Shown: positions 1-10,367 of the stretch, piece by piece
How the letters are laid out: each line of letters opens with the position of its first letter
Position numbering within the stretch: position 1 is the stretch's first letter
Assembly (NCBI RefSeq): GCF_002979515.1
Contig: NZ_PCPA01000016.1
Span: 1-64,000, forward strand
DNA: 64,000 bases
Source of the DNA: Microbacterium sp. MYb54
GTDB taxonomy: Bacteria; Actinomycetota; Actinomycetes; Actinomycetales; Microbacteriaceae
Reading direction: 5' to 3'
Translations under genes and position numbers: made by a program
The notes under the pieces: model-generated
Databases searched by the model: none
What the model was told of the DNA's origin: nothing
Seen by the model: only the letters and a program-made list of their open reading frames with translations

Positions 1-47
1 AGGGGGAGGGGGGTGTCACATGCGCTGCGGGGCATACGCGCCGATCG

Positions 48-53
48 TAGAAT
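48..53 (+). promoter_or_regulatory. Probable -10 element of lysC
   Basis: TAGAAT lies about 40 bases before the lysC start. It is followed by a 14-base perfect palindrome, GGGCGGATCCGCCC (60-73), between it and the ribosome binding site. No convincing -35 is visible. The palindrome could be an operator or a leader hairpin; nothing here tells which. Confidence 0.4.
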
Positions 54-92
54 GAGCGTGGGCGGATCCGCCCGTCATCCCAGGGAGTGATC

Positions 93-1373
93 GTGGCCCT
101 CATCGTGCAGAAGTACGGCGGCTCGTCTGTCGCCGACGCAGAGAGCATCAAGCGCGTCGCCAAGCGCGTCGTCGACACGCGTCGTGCGGGCCACGACGTG
201 GTCGTCGCCGTGAGCGCGATGGGCGACACCACCGACGAGCTGCTCGACCTCGCGAACGAGGTCGCGCCGATTCCCGCCCCGCGTGAACTCGACATGCTCC
301 TCTCCAGCGGAGAGCGCATCTCGATGGCGCTGCTGGCCATGGCGATCCACTCGATGGGCTTCGAAGCGCGCTCGTTCACGGGTAGCCAGGCAGGCATGAT
401 CACCGACTCGCAGCACGGTGCCGCGCGCATCGTCGACGTCACTCCGGTGCGTCTGCGCGAAGCTCTCGACGAGGGAGCGATCGTGATCGTCGCCGGCTTC
501 CAGGGCTTCAACCGCGACACTCGTGACATCACCACGCTCGGTCGTGGCGGTTCCGACACCACGGCTGTCGCCCTCGCCGCAGCCCTCGACGCCGACGTGT
601 GCGAGATCTACAGCGACGTCGACGGCATCTTCACCGCCGATCCGCGGGTGATCCCGAAGGCGCAGAAGCTCGACCACGTCTCCAGCGAGGAGATGCTCGA
701 GCTCGCAGCCAACGGCGCCAAGGTGCTCTACATCCGCGCCGTCGAGTACGCACGCCGTCACGGCGTCCTCATTCACGCTCGGTCGACCTTCTCGTCGGCC
801 GAGGGCACATACGTTCTGGGCGAGGGTATGAAGAACCCTCGCGAAGCCGAGGGAGCAGTCATGGAAGAACCGATCGTCGCCGGGGTCGCCACCGACTTCA
901 GCCAGGCCAAGATCACGGTCGCGGGTGTGCCCGACGTGCCGGGCAAGGCCGCGGAGATCTTCAAGATCGTCGCCAAGTCGGGTGCGAACGTCGACATGAT
1001 CGTGCAGAACGTCTCGGCCACCGGTCGCACCGACATCTCCTTCACCGTGCCCAAGGCGGATGCTGCGGCAGCGCTCAAGGCCCTCGCCGGAGAGCAGACC
1101 GAGGTCGGATTCCAGAACCTGATCCACGACGACCAGATCGGCAAGCTGTCGGTCGTCGGTGCGGGCATGCGCACGCACTCGGGCGTCTCCGCCACGCTCT
1201 TCGAGGCGCTTTCGGCCGGCGGCATCAACATCGAGATGATCTCGACCTCCGAGATCCGTATCTCGGTGGTGCTGCGCGACACCGACCTGACCGAGGCCGC
1301 ACGCACCGTGCACACCGCTTACGGCCTCGACGGCGACGCCGAGGCCACGATCCACGCCGGCACCGGCCGCTGA
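93..1373 (+). CDS. lysC: Aspartate kinase (alpha subunit, with internal beta start)
   Basis: Phosphorylates L-aspartate to aspartyl-4-phosphate, the first step toward lysine, methionine, threonine and diaminopimelate. The product is 426 aa, a usual length. The N-terminal kinase motif KYGGSS is at about residues 6-11, and two ACT regulatory domains fill roughly residues 265-420. The GTG at 93 is preferred over the GTG at 87 because AGGGAG (82-87) is then spaced 5 bases away. An in-frame ATG at 861 ([12 protein letters not shown]) has its own GAGGGAG 5 bases upstream. This matches the family's separate beta subunit, made of the ACT domains alone. asd follows after a hairpin, so the pair is adjacent but perhaps separately transcribed. 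Confidence 0.95.
   Translation: MALIVQKYGGSSVADAESIKRVAKRVVDTRRAGHDVVVAVSAMGDTTDELLDLANEVAPIPAPRELDMLLSSGERISMALLAMAIHSMGFEARSFTGSQAGMITDSQHGAARIVDVTPVRLREALDEGAIVIVAGFQGFNRDTRDITTLGRGGSDTTAVALAAALDADVCEIYSDVDGIFTADPRVIPKAQKLDHVSSEEMLELAANGAKVLYIRAVEYARRHGVLIHARSTFSSAEGTYVLGEGMKNPREAEGAVMEEPIVAGVATDFSQAKITVAGVPDVPGKAAEIFKIVAKSGANVDMIVQNVSATGRTDISFTVPKADAAAALKALAGEQTEVGFQNLIHDDQIGKLSVVGAGMRTHSGVSATLFEALSAGGINIEMISTSEIRISVVLRDTDLTEAARTVHTAYGLDGDAEATIHAGTGR
861..1373 (+). other. Probable internal translation start giving the LysC beta subunit
   Basis: The ATG at 861 is in frame with lysC and preceded by GAGGGAG with 5-base spacing. The product would be about 170 aa, covering the two ACT domains. 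Corynebacterial aspartate kinase is known to be made as alpha and beta chains from overlapping frames. That this happens here is inferred from the start-site context. Confidence 0.6.
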
Positions 1374-1428
1374 GCCGCACGCTCGTCCCGCCGGCTGTCC
1401 CGCGCCGCATCAGGCGGTCACGCCGGAT

Positions 1429-1473
1429 CAGGCCATCACGCACAGCATCCGCCTGATGCCGCGTGATGGCCTG
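1429..1473 (+). terminator. Long hairpin downstream of lysC
   Basis: A 13-base perfect stem (1429-1441 with 1461-1473) encloses a second 5-base stem (1445-1449 with 1455-1459). There is no strong U-run. It is likely a terminator or attenuator between lysC and asd. Confidence 0.6.
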
Positions 1474-1543
1474 TTCTCACGCCCGAACGCCACCGCCGAC
1501 GCCGCGGATGCCGGTGGCCCGTGCCCTCATCGGAGCGCGGTAG

Positions 1544-2713
<1,170 letters not shown>

Positions 2714-2740
2714 CGGTATCCCCGCCATGTGGAAGCGGTC

Positions 2741-2751
2741 TGGTCGGACCA
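2741..2751 (+). promoter_or_regulatory. TGGTCGGACCA palindrome before mqo, same type as the lldR-like operators
   Basis: The sequence matches TGGTCNGACCA, the arrangement recognised by FadR/LldR-type GntR regulators. Two more copies occur in the promoter of the GntR gene at 5062. This copy lies about 46-56 bases upstream of the predicted mqo start point, outside the core promoter (TAGACT at 2785-2790). That position would suit activation as well as repression. Confidence 0.6.
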
Positions 2752-2796
2752 GGCCCCATGGTCTGCGATGGCGCGCCCGCGAACTAGACTGGCTCG

Positions 2797-4269
2797 GTGA
2801 CTGAAAACGTCGATGTCGTCCTGATCGGCGGTGGCATCATGAGCGCCACCCTGGGTACTCTCCTGCACGAGCTGCAGCCGGAGTGGAAGATCGTCGCCTT
2901 CGAGCGACTCTCCGAGGTGGCTCAGGAGAGCTCGAATCCGTGGAACAACGCCGGCACGGGGCACGCCGCTCTGTGCGAGCTGAACTACATGCCGCAGCAG
3001 GGCGATGCTCCGCTGGATCCTGCCAAGGCCGTCTCGATCAACGAGCAGTTCCAACAGAGCCGCCAGTTCTGGTCTTCGCTGGTGGACAAGGGCGTGCTCG
3101 ACGCGCCGTCGACCTTCATCAACGCGACCCCGCACATGACGTTCGTGCGCGGCGAGAAGGATGTCGCGTACCTCAAGAACCGCTACGAGGTACTCAAGAA
3201 GCAGCCGCTGTTCGCCGGCATCGAGTACAGCGAAGACTCCCGCGTCATCAACAAGTGGGCGCCGCTGCTCATGCAGCAGCGAGTCAAGGGCGAGCCGTTC
3301 GCTGCGACCCGCGTTCCCGCAGGCACCGACGTGGACTTCGGTGCGCTGACGCACCAGCTCTTCGATCACCTCACCGATTCGGGCGTCACGCTGCGCACGA
3401 ACCACGAGGTGCGCAGCCTGAAGAAGCAGAAGGACGGCACCTGGCTGGTCAAGTACCGCAACAGCATCGGCCACACGCCGAACGAGGTCAGGGCGCGCTT
3501 CGTGTTCGTCGGTGCCGGTGGCTGGGCTCTCAAGCTGCTGCAGAATTCCGGCATCCCCGAGATCAAGGGCTACGGCGTCTTCCCGATCGGGGGACAGTTC
3601 CTCAAGACCACCAACCCGACGGTCGTCTCGCAGCACAAGGCGAAGGTGTACTCGCAGGCGTCGGTCGGCGCTCCGCCCATGTCGGTGCCGCATCTGGACA
3701 CGCGTGTCGTCGACGGCGAGGCCTCGCTCATGTTCGGCCCGTTTGCGACGTTCAGCCCGAAGTTCCTGAAGAACGGTTCGATGCTCGACATTGTGTCGCA
3801 GGTCCGCGCACACAACCTGCTGCCGATGCTGCAGGTAGCCGTGAAGAACCCCGACCTCATCACGTACCTCGTCAGCGAACTGCTGAAGAACCACGCCAAG
3901 AAGGTCGACAGCCTGCGCACGTTCATGCCGACCGCGAAGGATGAGGACTGGACGCTCATCGACGCGGGTCAGCGTGCTCAGGTCATGAAGAAGGACCCGA
4001 AGAAGGGTGGCATCCTGCAGTTCGGCACCGAGGTCGTGGCGGCCGCCGACGGGTCCATCGCGGGACTCCTCGGCGCCTCTCCCGGAGCCTCGACCGCCGT
4101 TCCGATCATGCTCGACCTGCTCAAGAAGTGCTTCCCCGCGGAGTACCCGAGCTGGGAACCTGAGCTGCGCGCCCTGATCCCCACGTTCGGCGAGAAGCTG
4201 AACGAGAACCCGACGCTCGCGGAGAAGTCGACCGAAGCGACCGCAGCCGCCCTCGGCATCAACGTCTGA
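2797..4269 (+). CDS. mqo: Malate:quinone oxidoreductase
   Basis: A membrane-associated FAD enzyme that oxidises L-malate to oxaloacetate and passes electrons to quinone, replacing or complementing NAD malate dehydrogenase in the TCA cycle. The 490 aa length fits the family. The N-terminal dinucleotide-binding loop VVLIGGGIMSATLG is at about residues 7-20. ESSNPWNNAGTGHA follows near 48-61, as in other Mqo proteins. The GTG at 2797 lies exactly 6 bases after TAGACT (2785-2790), so the message is probably leaderless. A TGGTCGGACCA operator upstream suggests control by the lactate-type regulator at 5062. tdk follows 9 bases downstream. Confidence 0.95.
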   Translation: MTENVDVVLIGGGIMSATLGTLLHELQPEWKIVAFERLSEVAQESSNPWNNAGTGHAALCELNYMPQQGDAPLDPAKAVSINEQFQQSRQFWSSLVDKGVLDAPSTFINATPHMTFVRGEKDVAYLKNRYEVLKKQPLFAGIEYSEDSRVINKWAPLLMQQRVKGEPFAATRVPAGTDVDFGALTHQLFDHLTDSGVTLRTNHEVRSLKKQKDGTWLVKYRNSIGHTPNEVRARFVFVGAGGWALKLLQNSGIPEIKGYGVFPIGGQFLKTTNPTVVSQHKAKVYSQASVGAPPMSVPHLDTRVVDGEASLMFGPFATFSPKFLKNGSMLDIVSQVRAHNLLPMLQVAVKNPDLITYLVSELLKNHAKKVDSLRTFMPTAKDEDWTLIDAGQRAQVMKKDPKKGGILQFGTEVVAAADGSIAGLLGASPGASTAVPIMLDLLKKCFPAEYPSWEPELRALIPTFGEKLNENPTLAEKSTEATAAALGINV

Positions 4270-4278
4270 GGCGGCACC

Positions 4279-4932
4279 GTGGCGAAGCTCTACTTCCGCT
4301 ACGGCGCGATGAATTCGGGCAAGTCGACCGCACTGCTGCAGGCCGCCTTCAACTACGAGGAGCGCGGCCAGCGCGTGCTGCTCGCGAAGCCCGCGATCGA
4401 CACCAAGGGGGCATCGGAGGTCGAGAGCAGGCTCGGGGTGACGCGCCCTGTCGACTTCCTGATCGCTCCCGAAGACGACGCGCGCGTCATCTTCGCCGAG
4501 CACCGTGGACGCATGCTGCATACGTCGGACGACGAGCTGCTCCCCGAGGGGCCACGCGACGTGGCCTGCCTGCTGATCGACGAGGCACAGTTCCTCACGC
4601 CGGCCCAGGTCGACGACCTTTTCCGCATCGCGGTGGTCGACGGCATCCCGGTCATCGCCTACGGCATCCGCAACGACTTCCTCACGCACGCTTTCCCCGG
4701 ATCCGCGCGCCTGCTGGCGATCGCGCACTCGCTCGAGGAGCTCAAGACCATCTGCCGGTGCGGGCGCAAGGCCGTGTTCAACGGCCGCGTCGTCGGCGGA
4801 CGCTTCGTGTTCGACGGCGACCAGGTCGCGATCGATGAGGGTGCGACCGGATCGGCATCACCCGAGCTGACCACATACGAGTCGCTCTGCGGTACCTGCT
4901 ATCTCGAGGAGTCCGGCGGACGCCTGGGCTGA
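4279..4932 (+). CDS. tdk: Thymidine kinase
   Basis: Salvages thymidine by ATP-dependent phosphorylation to dTMP. The 217 aa length is typical of the bacterial TK1-like family. The P-loop GAMNSGKST is at about residues 8-16 and the Walker B region LLIDEAQFL near 96-104. The zinc-ribbon cysteines CRCG and CGTC lie in the C-terminal third. The start is a GTG 9 bases after the mqo stop, so the two genes are probably cotranscribed. Confidence 0.93.
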   Translation: MAKLYFRYGAMNSGKSTALLQAAFNYEERGQRVLLAKPAIDTKGASEVESRLGVTRPVDFLIAPEDDARVIFAEHRGRMLHTSDDELLPEGPRDVACLLIDEAQFLTPAQVDDLFRIAVVDGIPVIAYGIRNDFLTHAFPGSARLLAIAHSLEELKTICRCGRKAVFNGRVVGGRFVFDGDQVAIDEGATGSASPELTTYESLCGTCYLEESGGRLG

Positions 4933-4947
4933 GCCTGGTCGGCTCGC

Positions 4948-4980
4948 CGGTTCCCGCCGCCCTCCGGTCGGTGGGAACCG
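4948..4980 (+). terminator. Hairpin downstream of tdk
   Basis: CGGTTCCC (4948-4955) pairs with GGGAACCG (4973-4980) around a 17-base loop. It lies 15 bases past the tdk stop, with no U-run. A probable terminator separating mqo-tdk from the next operon. Confidence 0.5.
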
Positions 4981-5008
4981 TCGCGCAGTCGTGCGCGAAC
5001 GCATCCTG

Positions 5009-5057
5009 TTTGCGTGGTCTGACCACACCCGATAGCCTGTGGTCAGACCACAGGAGG
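5009..5057 (+). promoter_or_regulatory. Autoregulated promoter with two GntR operators
   Basis: A -35-like TTTGCG (5009-5014) and a -10 TAGCCT (5033-5038) are 18 bases apart. One operator, GTGGTCTGACCAC (5014-5026), fills the spacer. The second, GTGGTCAGACCAC (5039-5051), covers the likely transcription start. Their centres are 25 bases apart. The ribosome binding site AGGAGG (5052-5057) follows at once. This geometry predicts autorepression of the regulator-lldD operon, relieved by ligand. Confidence 0.8.
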
Positions 5058-5061
5058 ATCG

Positions 5062-5784
5062 ATGACCGACCAGCCCGCGCGCGCATGGCGACTCGTGCTC
5101 GAGCACATCGAGCGCGACCTCCTCGACGCACGACTCGGACCCGGCGATCGGTTGCCGTCCGAGCGCGAGCTCGCGACCGAGCTCGGAGTCGGCCGCTCCA
5201 GCGTGCGCGAGGCGTTCCGCGTCCTCGAGGTGATGGGGCTCATCCGCACGGCGACCGGCTCCGGACCGCAGTCGGGTGCCATCGTCATCGCCACCCCGAC
5301 CGGGGGGATGTCGGCACTGCTGCGGCTGCAGGTCGCAGCTCAGGGATTCCCGCTGGACGATGTCGTACGCACCCGACTCGTGCTCGAAGACGCGGTCGTC
5401 ACTGCGATGGCGTCTTCTCCGGATCGTGACACGACCCGTGCCCATCAGCTGCTCGAGGCGATGGATGCCGCAGGGCTCGCACCGGCGGAGTTCCTCGCCC
5501 TCGACGCGCAGCTGCACCTCTCGCTCGCGGAGGCCAGCGGCAACACGGTCATCGCCGCGATGATGGCGGGCCTGCGCTCCTCGATCGAGTCGTACGTGCA
5601 GGCGGGTGTCTCTGCGATCCCGGACTGGGACGCGATGGCCACCCGGCTCCGCGCCGAGCACCACGCTCTGGTCGCCGCGATCGATGCCGCCGATGCCGAG
5701 ACCGCTCGATCCCTCGTCCACACGCACATCACCGGCTATTACACGTCTGCGGGCCTCACCCGTGACATCGACCCCCAGAACTGA
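5062..5784 (+). CDS. FadR/LldR-type GntR-family transcriptional regulator
   Basis: A 240 aa DNA-binding regulator. The N-terminal winged helix (about residues 10-75) contains [17 protein letters not shown] and [12 protein letters not shown]. The C-terminal FCD ligand domain carries metal-ligand candidates in [14 protein letters not shown] and [12 protein letters not shown] domains bind small organic acids. The gene is followed by an L-lactate dehydrogenase after 10 bases, so lactate is the likely effector, as for LldR. Two perfect TGGTCNGACCA operators sit in its own promoter and a third lies before mqo. A strict lldR name is not given because the ligand cannot be read from sequence. Confidence 0.88.
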   Translation: MTDQPARAWRLVLEHIERDLLDARLGPGDRLPSERELATELGVGRSSVREAFRVLEVMGLIRTATGSGPQSGAIVIATPTGGMSALLRLQVAAQGFPLDDVVRTRLVLEDAVVTAMASSPDRDTTRAHQLLEAMDAAGLAPAEFLALDAQLHLSLAEASGNTVIAAMMAGLRSSIESYVQAGVSAIPDWDAMATRLRAEHHALVAAIDAADAETARSLVHTHITGYYTSAGLTRDIDPQN

Positions 5785-5794
5785 GAGGCACATC

Positions 5795-7054
5795 ATGGTG
5801 CAGCGCCAGGTACCCAATCCCGTCGAACTCCTCGAGCTCATGAAGTTCAAGAAGCCCGAGCTCGACGGTCGCAAGCGTCGGCTGCAGGGCGCTCTGACGA
5901 TCGACGACCTGCGTCTGATCGCCAAGCGCCGCACGCCGAAGGCTGCCTTCGACTACACCGACGGAGCTGCAGAGGGCGAGCTGTCGCTCACCCGTGCGCG
6001 CCAGGCCTTCCAGGACGTGGAGTTCCACCCGGGGATCCTGCGCCCGGCTCCCACGGTCGACACGAGCGTCGAGATCCTCGGCGGTCCATCCGCTCTGCCG
6101 TTCGGAATCGCGCCGACGGGGTTCACGCGCCTGATGCAGACCGAGGGGGAGACCGCCGGTGCGGGAGCCGCGGCGGCCGCAGGAATCCCGTTCACGCTTT
6201 CCACCCTCGGCACCACGTCGATCGAGGGAGTGAAGGCTGCGAACCCGCACGGACGCAACTGGTTCCAGCTCTACGTCATGCGAGACCGCGAGATCTCCTA
6301 CGAGCTCACCCGTCGTGCTGCCGCCTCGGGGTTCGACACCCTGCAGTTCACGGTGGACACCCCGGTGGCCGGTGCGCGCCTGCGTGACAAGCGCAACGGC
6401 TTCAGCATTCCGCCGCAGCTCACGCTCGGCACCATCATCAACGCCATTCCGCGGCCCTGGTGGTGGTACGACTTCCTCACCACGCCCAAGCTCGAGTTCG
6501 CCTCGTTGAGCACCACCGGCGGCACGGTGGGAGAGCTGCTGGATGCGGCGATGGACCCGACGATCAGCTACGACGACCTCGCCGTCATCCGCGACATCTG
6601 GCCGGGCAAGATCGTGATCAAGGGCGTGCAGAACGTCGAGGACTCGTTGCGCTTGCGCGATGCGGGCGTCGACGGCATCGTGCTCTCGAACCATGGCGGC
6701 CGTCAGCTCGACCGCGCACCGATCCCGTTCCACCTGCTGCCCCAGGTGCGGCAGGCCGTCGGCGACGACTTCACGGTCATGATCGACACGGGCATCATGA
6801 ACGGTGCCGACATCGTCGCGGCCACAGCCCTCGGGGCCGACTTCACGCTGATCGGACGCGCCTATCTCTACGGCCTGATGGCCGGCGGACGTCAGGGAGT
6901 CGACCGCACGATCGAGATCCTGCGCAGTGAGATCGAGCGCACGATGCGACTGCTGGGTGTCGCCTCGCTCGCCGAGCTCGAGCCGGGCCACGTCACCCAG
7001 CTGACGCGCTTGGTGCCGGTGATGCGCGCAGCCGCCGAGGCACGCGCTCTCTGA
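5795..7054 (+). CDS. lldD: FMN-dependent L-lactate dehydrogenase (quinone-linked)
   Basis: Oxidises L-lactate to pyruvate at the membrane, passing electrons to the respiratory chain through FMN. The product is 419 aa from the ATG at 5795, preceded by GAGAGG. An upstream in-frame extension is overlap with the regulator gene and is rejected. Diagnostic features are [11 protein letters not shown] near the N-terminus and the active-site histidine in [11 protein letters not shown]. Late glycine-rich FMN phosphate contacts ([16 protein letters not shown]) are also present. It is cotranscribed with the regulator. A glycolate or other 2-hydroxy-acid substrate cannot be excluded. Confidence 0.88.
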   Translation: MVQRQVPNPVELLELMKFKKPELDGRKRRLQGALTIDDLRLIAKRRTPKAAFDYTDGAAEGELSLTRARQAFQDVEFHPGILRPAPTVDTSVEILGGPSALPFGIAPTGFTRLMQTEGETAGAGAAAAAGIPFTLSTLGTTSIEGVKAANPHGRNWFQLYVMRDREISYELTRRAAASGFDTLQFTVDTPVAGARLRDKRNGFSIPPQLTLGTIINAIPRPWWWYDFLTTPKLEFASLSTTGGTVGELLDAAMDPTISYDDLAVIRDIWPGKIVIKGVQNVEDSLRLRDAGVDGIVLSNHGGRQLDRAPIPFHLLPQVRQAVGDDFTVMIDTGIMNGADIVAATALGADFTLIGRAYLYGLMAGGRQGVDRTIEILRSEIERTMRLLGVASLAELEPGHVTQLTRLVPVMRAAAEARAL

Positions 7055-7090
7055 CCGAGACGCCGCCCGCGCCGAACGATCCGATGTGCC

Positions 7091-7933
7091 TCAGGACTGC
7101 GGGGCGACGGCGCGGGCGCGCGGCGGCCAGGGGAACAGCATCGAGGTCGTGCGGCGGTACTCGGCGTATGCCGGGTACTTCGATGCGGTGATCGACTCGG
7201 TGAAGATCGTCGAGCCGATGAACAGCACGGTCAGCAGCGCGGCGCCGACGATGGTGGAGTTCAGCACCCCGCCGATGACACCGGCGCCACCGGTCACGGC
7301 AGCGGTGGCGCCGATAGCGTAGAACGCCCACCACTGCGCCTGTTCGAAGAAGAAGTTCGGGTGGCGGCTGTAACGGAACAGCCCGGAGGTTGCGAAGCCC
7401 GGAGCGAGAGTGCCGCCCGCCTGCTTCTTGCGCTGGTGGAAGATCCACTGCTGCTGGTCGGCGATCGTCTCGCCGAGCAGGAACGCGAGGAACGCGGCGA
7501 TGAACAGCGCATCCCACCCGGTGAGGGCGGATGGATGCTGCGCGGCGACCGCGGTGGGTAACGTGATGAGCACGAGCAGCGTCATCTGATAGCCGATGAT
7601 GAACAGCAGGTTGAAGATCTGGAACTGCCAGGGACGCATCCGCTTGCGCAGGATCGCCCACCGGTAGTCCTCCATGCCGGTGTAGCCGCCCTTGCGGGCG
7701 AAGTTGAATGTCAGGCGTGCTCCCCAAGCGGTTGCGAGCACACCCATCAGGACCACGCGCGCGGAACCGTCGCCGTTCGCGAACGCGCCGGCGACGAAGA
7801 TCCAGACGTAGGCGACCGGGACGATCGACCAGGCGCGGTCGACCCAGGAGGTGTCGCGAGTGATCAGCGAGAGAAGCCAGCACGCAGCACTCGTGACTGC
7901 GGCGACGATGACGACGATGAGCAGGGCGTCCAT
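7091..7933 (-). CDS. DUF1295 membrane protein (steroid 5-alpha-reductase fold)
   Basis: A 280 aa integral membrane protein with about six or seven hydrophobic segments. Near the C-terminus the family signature appears as LFRYSRHPNFFFEQAQWW, followed by FIGSTIFTESITASKYPAYAEYRR. This belongs to the DUF1295 / steroid 5-alpha-reductase-like group. The bacterial members' substrates are mostly unknown. It converges on lldD with 36 bases between stops and no obvious terminator. The HAD gene lies upstream on the same strand, 52 bases away. Confidence 0.85.
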   Translation of the reverse strand: MDALLIVVIVAAVTSAACWLLSLITRDTSWVDRAWSIVPVAYVWIFVAGAFANGDGSARVVLMGVLATAWGARLTFNFARKGGYTGMEDYRWAILRKRMRPWQFQIFNLLFIIGYQMTLLVLITLPTAVAAQHPSALTGWDALFIAAFLAFLLGETIADQQQWIFHQRKKQAGGTLAPGFATSGLFRYSRHPNFFFEQAQWWAFYAIGATAAVTGGAGVIGGVLNSTIVGAALLTVLFIGSTIFTESITASKYPAYAEYRRTTSMLFPWPPRARAVAPQS

Positions 7934-7985
7934 GACGCCATGTTAGGACCCTCCTATGACGTCGCGTCGCGCGACACTGCGGAGG

Positions 7986-8741
7986 TCAGAGCGTCAGCAG
8001 CAGGGCATCGAGCTTGTCGGCGGTGTCTTCCCAGCCCTCGACGGCTACCGAGGGCACGCCGATCGCCAGCACGGGATAGTCGTTTCCGCCCTCGTCGAGA
8101 CGATCACCGTAGAAGAGCATGTCGGTGAGGGCGATGCCGGTGCGCTCGGCGAGCTGACGCATCCCGAAGGCCTTGTCGATGCCGGCCTGGGTGATGTCGA
8201 TCGAGGTCGAACCACCCGAACGCACCTCGAGGCCGGGGAGGCGTGCGGCGACAGCGTCGCGCAGTGCCTCGCGCTTCGCCCCGGTCGGGTCCCAGTCGTG
8301 CTTCGCTTCACGAGGGGCGCGCTGGCCCAGCGCCGAGAAGGTGATCTGCGAGCCGCGGTCCTCGAGGATCTCGCCCCAGGGCTCGGTCTCCCACAGCCCG
8401 AGGCGCTCCGCTTCTTCGCGCAGTGCCGTGAGCGCTGCCTGCTTCTCCGCGTCGCTGAGGTCGTGGGCGTACACGGAGGTGAAGTCCGTGCCGTCGTGTC
8501 GGAGGTAGCGTGTGCCGCAGGTCGGCAGCAGGTGCAGTCGCGCGAGGTCGGCAGCATCCGCGTCGCCGAGGCGCGCCACGACCTGCGAGCGGAACTGAGC
8601 CTCGTTCCCGCCGGAGATGATGGCGACGTCGACCGTGCGCAGGAGGGCGCGCAGCAATGATGCGATCCGCGGGTCGATCAGTCCCTTGGACGGAGCGAGC
8701 GTGTCATCGAGATCGAAGGCGACGAGTGTGGGCGCAGTCAT
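7986..8741 (-). CDS. HAD-IIB hydrolase resembling eukaryotic-type phosphomannomutase
   Basis: A 251 aa HAD-superfamily protein. Motif I is FDLDDTLAPSKG (about residues 9-20), motif II is IISGGNE, and the late motif is FYGDRLDEGGNDYPV. The middle cap contains ITFSALGQRAPREAK and GGSTSIDITQAGIDKAFG. These resemble the eukaryote-type phosphomannomutase cap more than Cof-type phosphatases. Mutase or phosphatase activity is possible. Its start overlaps the VanZ-gene stop by 4 bases (ATGA), so the two are translationally coupled. Confidence 0.8.
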   Translation of the reverse strand: MTAPTLVAFDLDDTLAPSKGLIDPRIASLLRALLRTVDVAIISGGNEAQFRSQVVARLGDADAADLARLHLLPTCGTRYLRHDGTDFTSVYAHDLSDAEKQAALTALREEAERLGLWETEPWGEILEDRGSQITFSALGQRAPREAKHDWDPTGAKREALRDAVAARLPGLEVRSGGSTSIDITQAGIDKAFGMRQLAERTGIALTDMLFYGDRLDEGGNDYPVLAIGVPSVAVEGWEDTADKLDALLLTL

Positions 8742-9214
8742 GATGTCTCAAGCCTAGGAGGTGGATGCTGGGAGGATCGCGAGGCGAACAGCAGGGTGCA
8801 CAGCGCGGCGAAGGCCACGCCGAGGAAAGCCCCGGTCGAGTTCGCCAGAATGTCGTTCAGGGTCGCTGCGCGGTGGGGCAGGGCCAGGCGCTGTGAGGTC
8901 TCGATCGCCACGGACAGCAGCGGGCCGACCAGAAGGGCGAGGAACCAGACCCGACGAGGGATCAGCAGGAAGGCGAGGATGCCGACCGGCACGAAGACGA
9001 GCACGTTCGCGATGATCTCGAGGCGGGTGAAGTCGAGCGAATCCCAGCCGAGACGGTGGGCAGCGGTGAGGACGAGATCGAGCAGATTCGGCATGGACTG
9101 CTCTACTTTCGACGGCGTCAGCGTCAAGGCGGCGAGACCGACCAGGAACGGGATGCCGAGGACGAGAGCCCAAGCACGAGTGAAACGGCGCGGCGGCGGG
9201 AGCAGAGAGCTCAT
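8738..9214 (-). CDS. VanZ-family membrane protein
   Basis: A 158 aa membrane protein with four or five hydrophobic helices (ALVLGIPFLVGLAALTL, IIANVLVFVPVGILAFLL, VWFLALLVGPLLSVAIE, GAFLGVAFAALCTLLF). It carries the VanZ-like sequence HRAATLNDILANSTGAFLG. The ATG at 9214 is chosen because a longer frame would run toward the tRNA-Pro terminator. VanZ itself gives low-level teicoplanin resistance; most chromosomal VanZ-fold proteins have unknown roles. It forms an operon with the HAD gene through an ATGA overlap. Confidence 0.82.
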   Translation of the reverse strand: MSSLLPPPRRFTRAWALVLGIPFLVGLAALTLTPSKVEQSMPNLLDLVLTAAHRLGWDSLDFTRLEIIANVLVFVPVGILAFLLIPRRVWFLALLVGPLLSVAIETSQRLALPHRAATLNDILANSTGAFLGVAFAALCTLLFASRSSQHPPPRLETS

Positions 9215-9246
9215 ACGTTCCCTTCGTACGCGAACCCGGTACAGAG

Positions 9247-9270
9247 AAGGCCGCCCCTGAGGGCGGCCTT
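9247..9270 (-). terminator. Terminator downstream of tRNA-Pro
   Basis: A perfect 10-base stem, AAGGCCGCCC with GGGCGGCCTT, around a CTGA loop. On the minus strand it is followed by a pyrimidine-rich run. It begins about 10 bases after the tRNA 3' end. Confidence 0.75.
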
Positions 9271-9279
9271 CCGGTGTCA

Positions 9280-9357
<78 letters not shown>

Positions 9358-9425
9358 TTTGCAACCCTCCGAGTCTACAGGGAAATGCTCCCCGCGCCGA
9401 ATCGAGCGCCGAAACGCGGCGACGA

Positions 9426-10367
9426 TCAGTTCCGTGCGGTGAGCGTGAGCAGAGTCGCCTCGGGGCGACATGCGAAGCGCACCGGTGCGTAGATGGAGTG
9501 TCCGCACCCGGCGCTGACGTTGAGCGGCACGGTGCGGCCGTCGTGCGACCACGTGCTCAGCCCCTTGGCCTGCTTGAGGGGGATGTCGCAGTTCGCCACG
9601 AGTGCACCGAATCCGGGGAGGCAGACCTGACCGCCGTGCGTGTGGCCACCGAGGATCGCGTCGGCTCCGAGATCGGTGAAGCCGTTGAGCACGCGCTGAT
9701 ACGGCGCGTGTGTCACCCCCAGCACCGGAGTCGTGGCCGTGCGGGGTCCGAGCGCGGCGATGGCATCCGGGAGCTCAGCGAGGCGGTCCCAGTCGCGGTG
9801 GGCGTCGTTGACACCGAAGAGATCGACCTCGGTGCCGCCGATGATCAGCCGTGCGGCGGCGTTGTTCAGGCCCGTCCAGCCGAGCTCGTCCGTGAGATAC
9901 CGGTCCATCGCATCCGTGTCGAGAAGAGCCGGCTCATGGCGCTTCTTGGAGGGGCCGAGGAAGTAGCGGAACGGGTTTCGCGGCGACGGCGCTGCGACGT
10001 CGTTCGATCCGTGCACGAAGACGCCGGGGATGCCTGCGAGAGGGGCGAAGGCGCGGCGGATGCCGTCCAGGCCGTTCTCATGTCCGAGGTTGTCGCCGGT
10101 GTTGACGATGAGGTCGGGCTTGAGTTCCGCGAGCGACGCCAGCCAGTCCTGCTTTCGGTGCTGCCACGGCGCCATGTGCGCGTCGGAGATATGCAGGATT
10201 CGCAGTGGTGCCGAACCGGAGGGGAGCGCTGGTGTCGTGGCCTCGCGCACCGTGAACAGGTATCGCTCGATGCCGATTCCCCAGACAGCTGCGGCCGCAC
10301 CTACGGCCCCCATCGCGCCGAGCGCGATGAGGGCCGGGTGTGCCGTGCGGCGCGCGCCTACTGGCAC
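9426..10367 (-). CDS. Membrane-anchored metallophosphoesterase
   Basis: A 313 aa calcineurin-like phosphoesterase. An N-terminal hydrophobic segment (about residues 13-33) is followed by the motifs [31 protein letters not shown] and GGHTHGGQ. The usual GNHD motif is GSND here, a substitution I believe is common in the actinobacterial group near ponA2. It overlaps the 3' end of the PBP gene by 10 bases, so it is cotranscribed with it. That pairing suggests a cell-envelope role. The substrate is unknown. Confidence 0.85.
   Translation of the reverse strand: MPVGARRTAHPALIALGAMGAVGAAAAVWGIGIERYLFTVREATTPALPSGSAPLRILHISDAHMAPWQHRKQDWLASLAELKPDLIVNTGDNLGHENGLDGIRRAFAPLAGIPGVFVHGSNDVAAPSPRNPFRYFLGPSKKRHEPALLDTDAMDRYLTDELGWTGLNNAAARLIIGGTEVDLFGVNDAHRDWDRLAELPDAIAALGPRTATTPVLGVTHAPYQRVLNGFTDLGADAILGGHTHGGQVCLPGFGALVANCDIPLKQAKGLSTWSHDGRTVPLNVSAGCGHSIYAPVRFACRPEATLLTLTARN

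Noticed and set aside
75..1355. Long open frame on the minus strand opposite lysC (426 codons)
   Set aside because: A shadow of a high-GC gene. Its protein is Arg/His/Asp-rich low complexity with no domain, while the plus strand encodes a full aspartate kinase.
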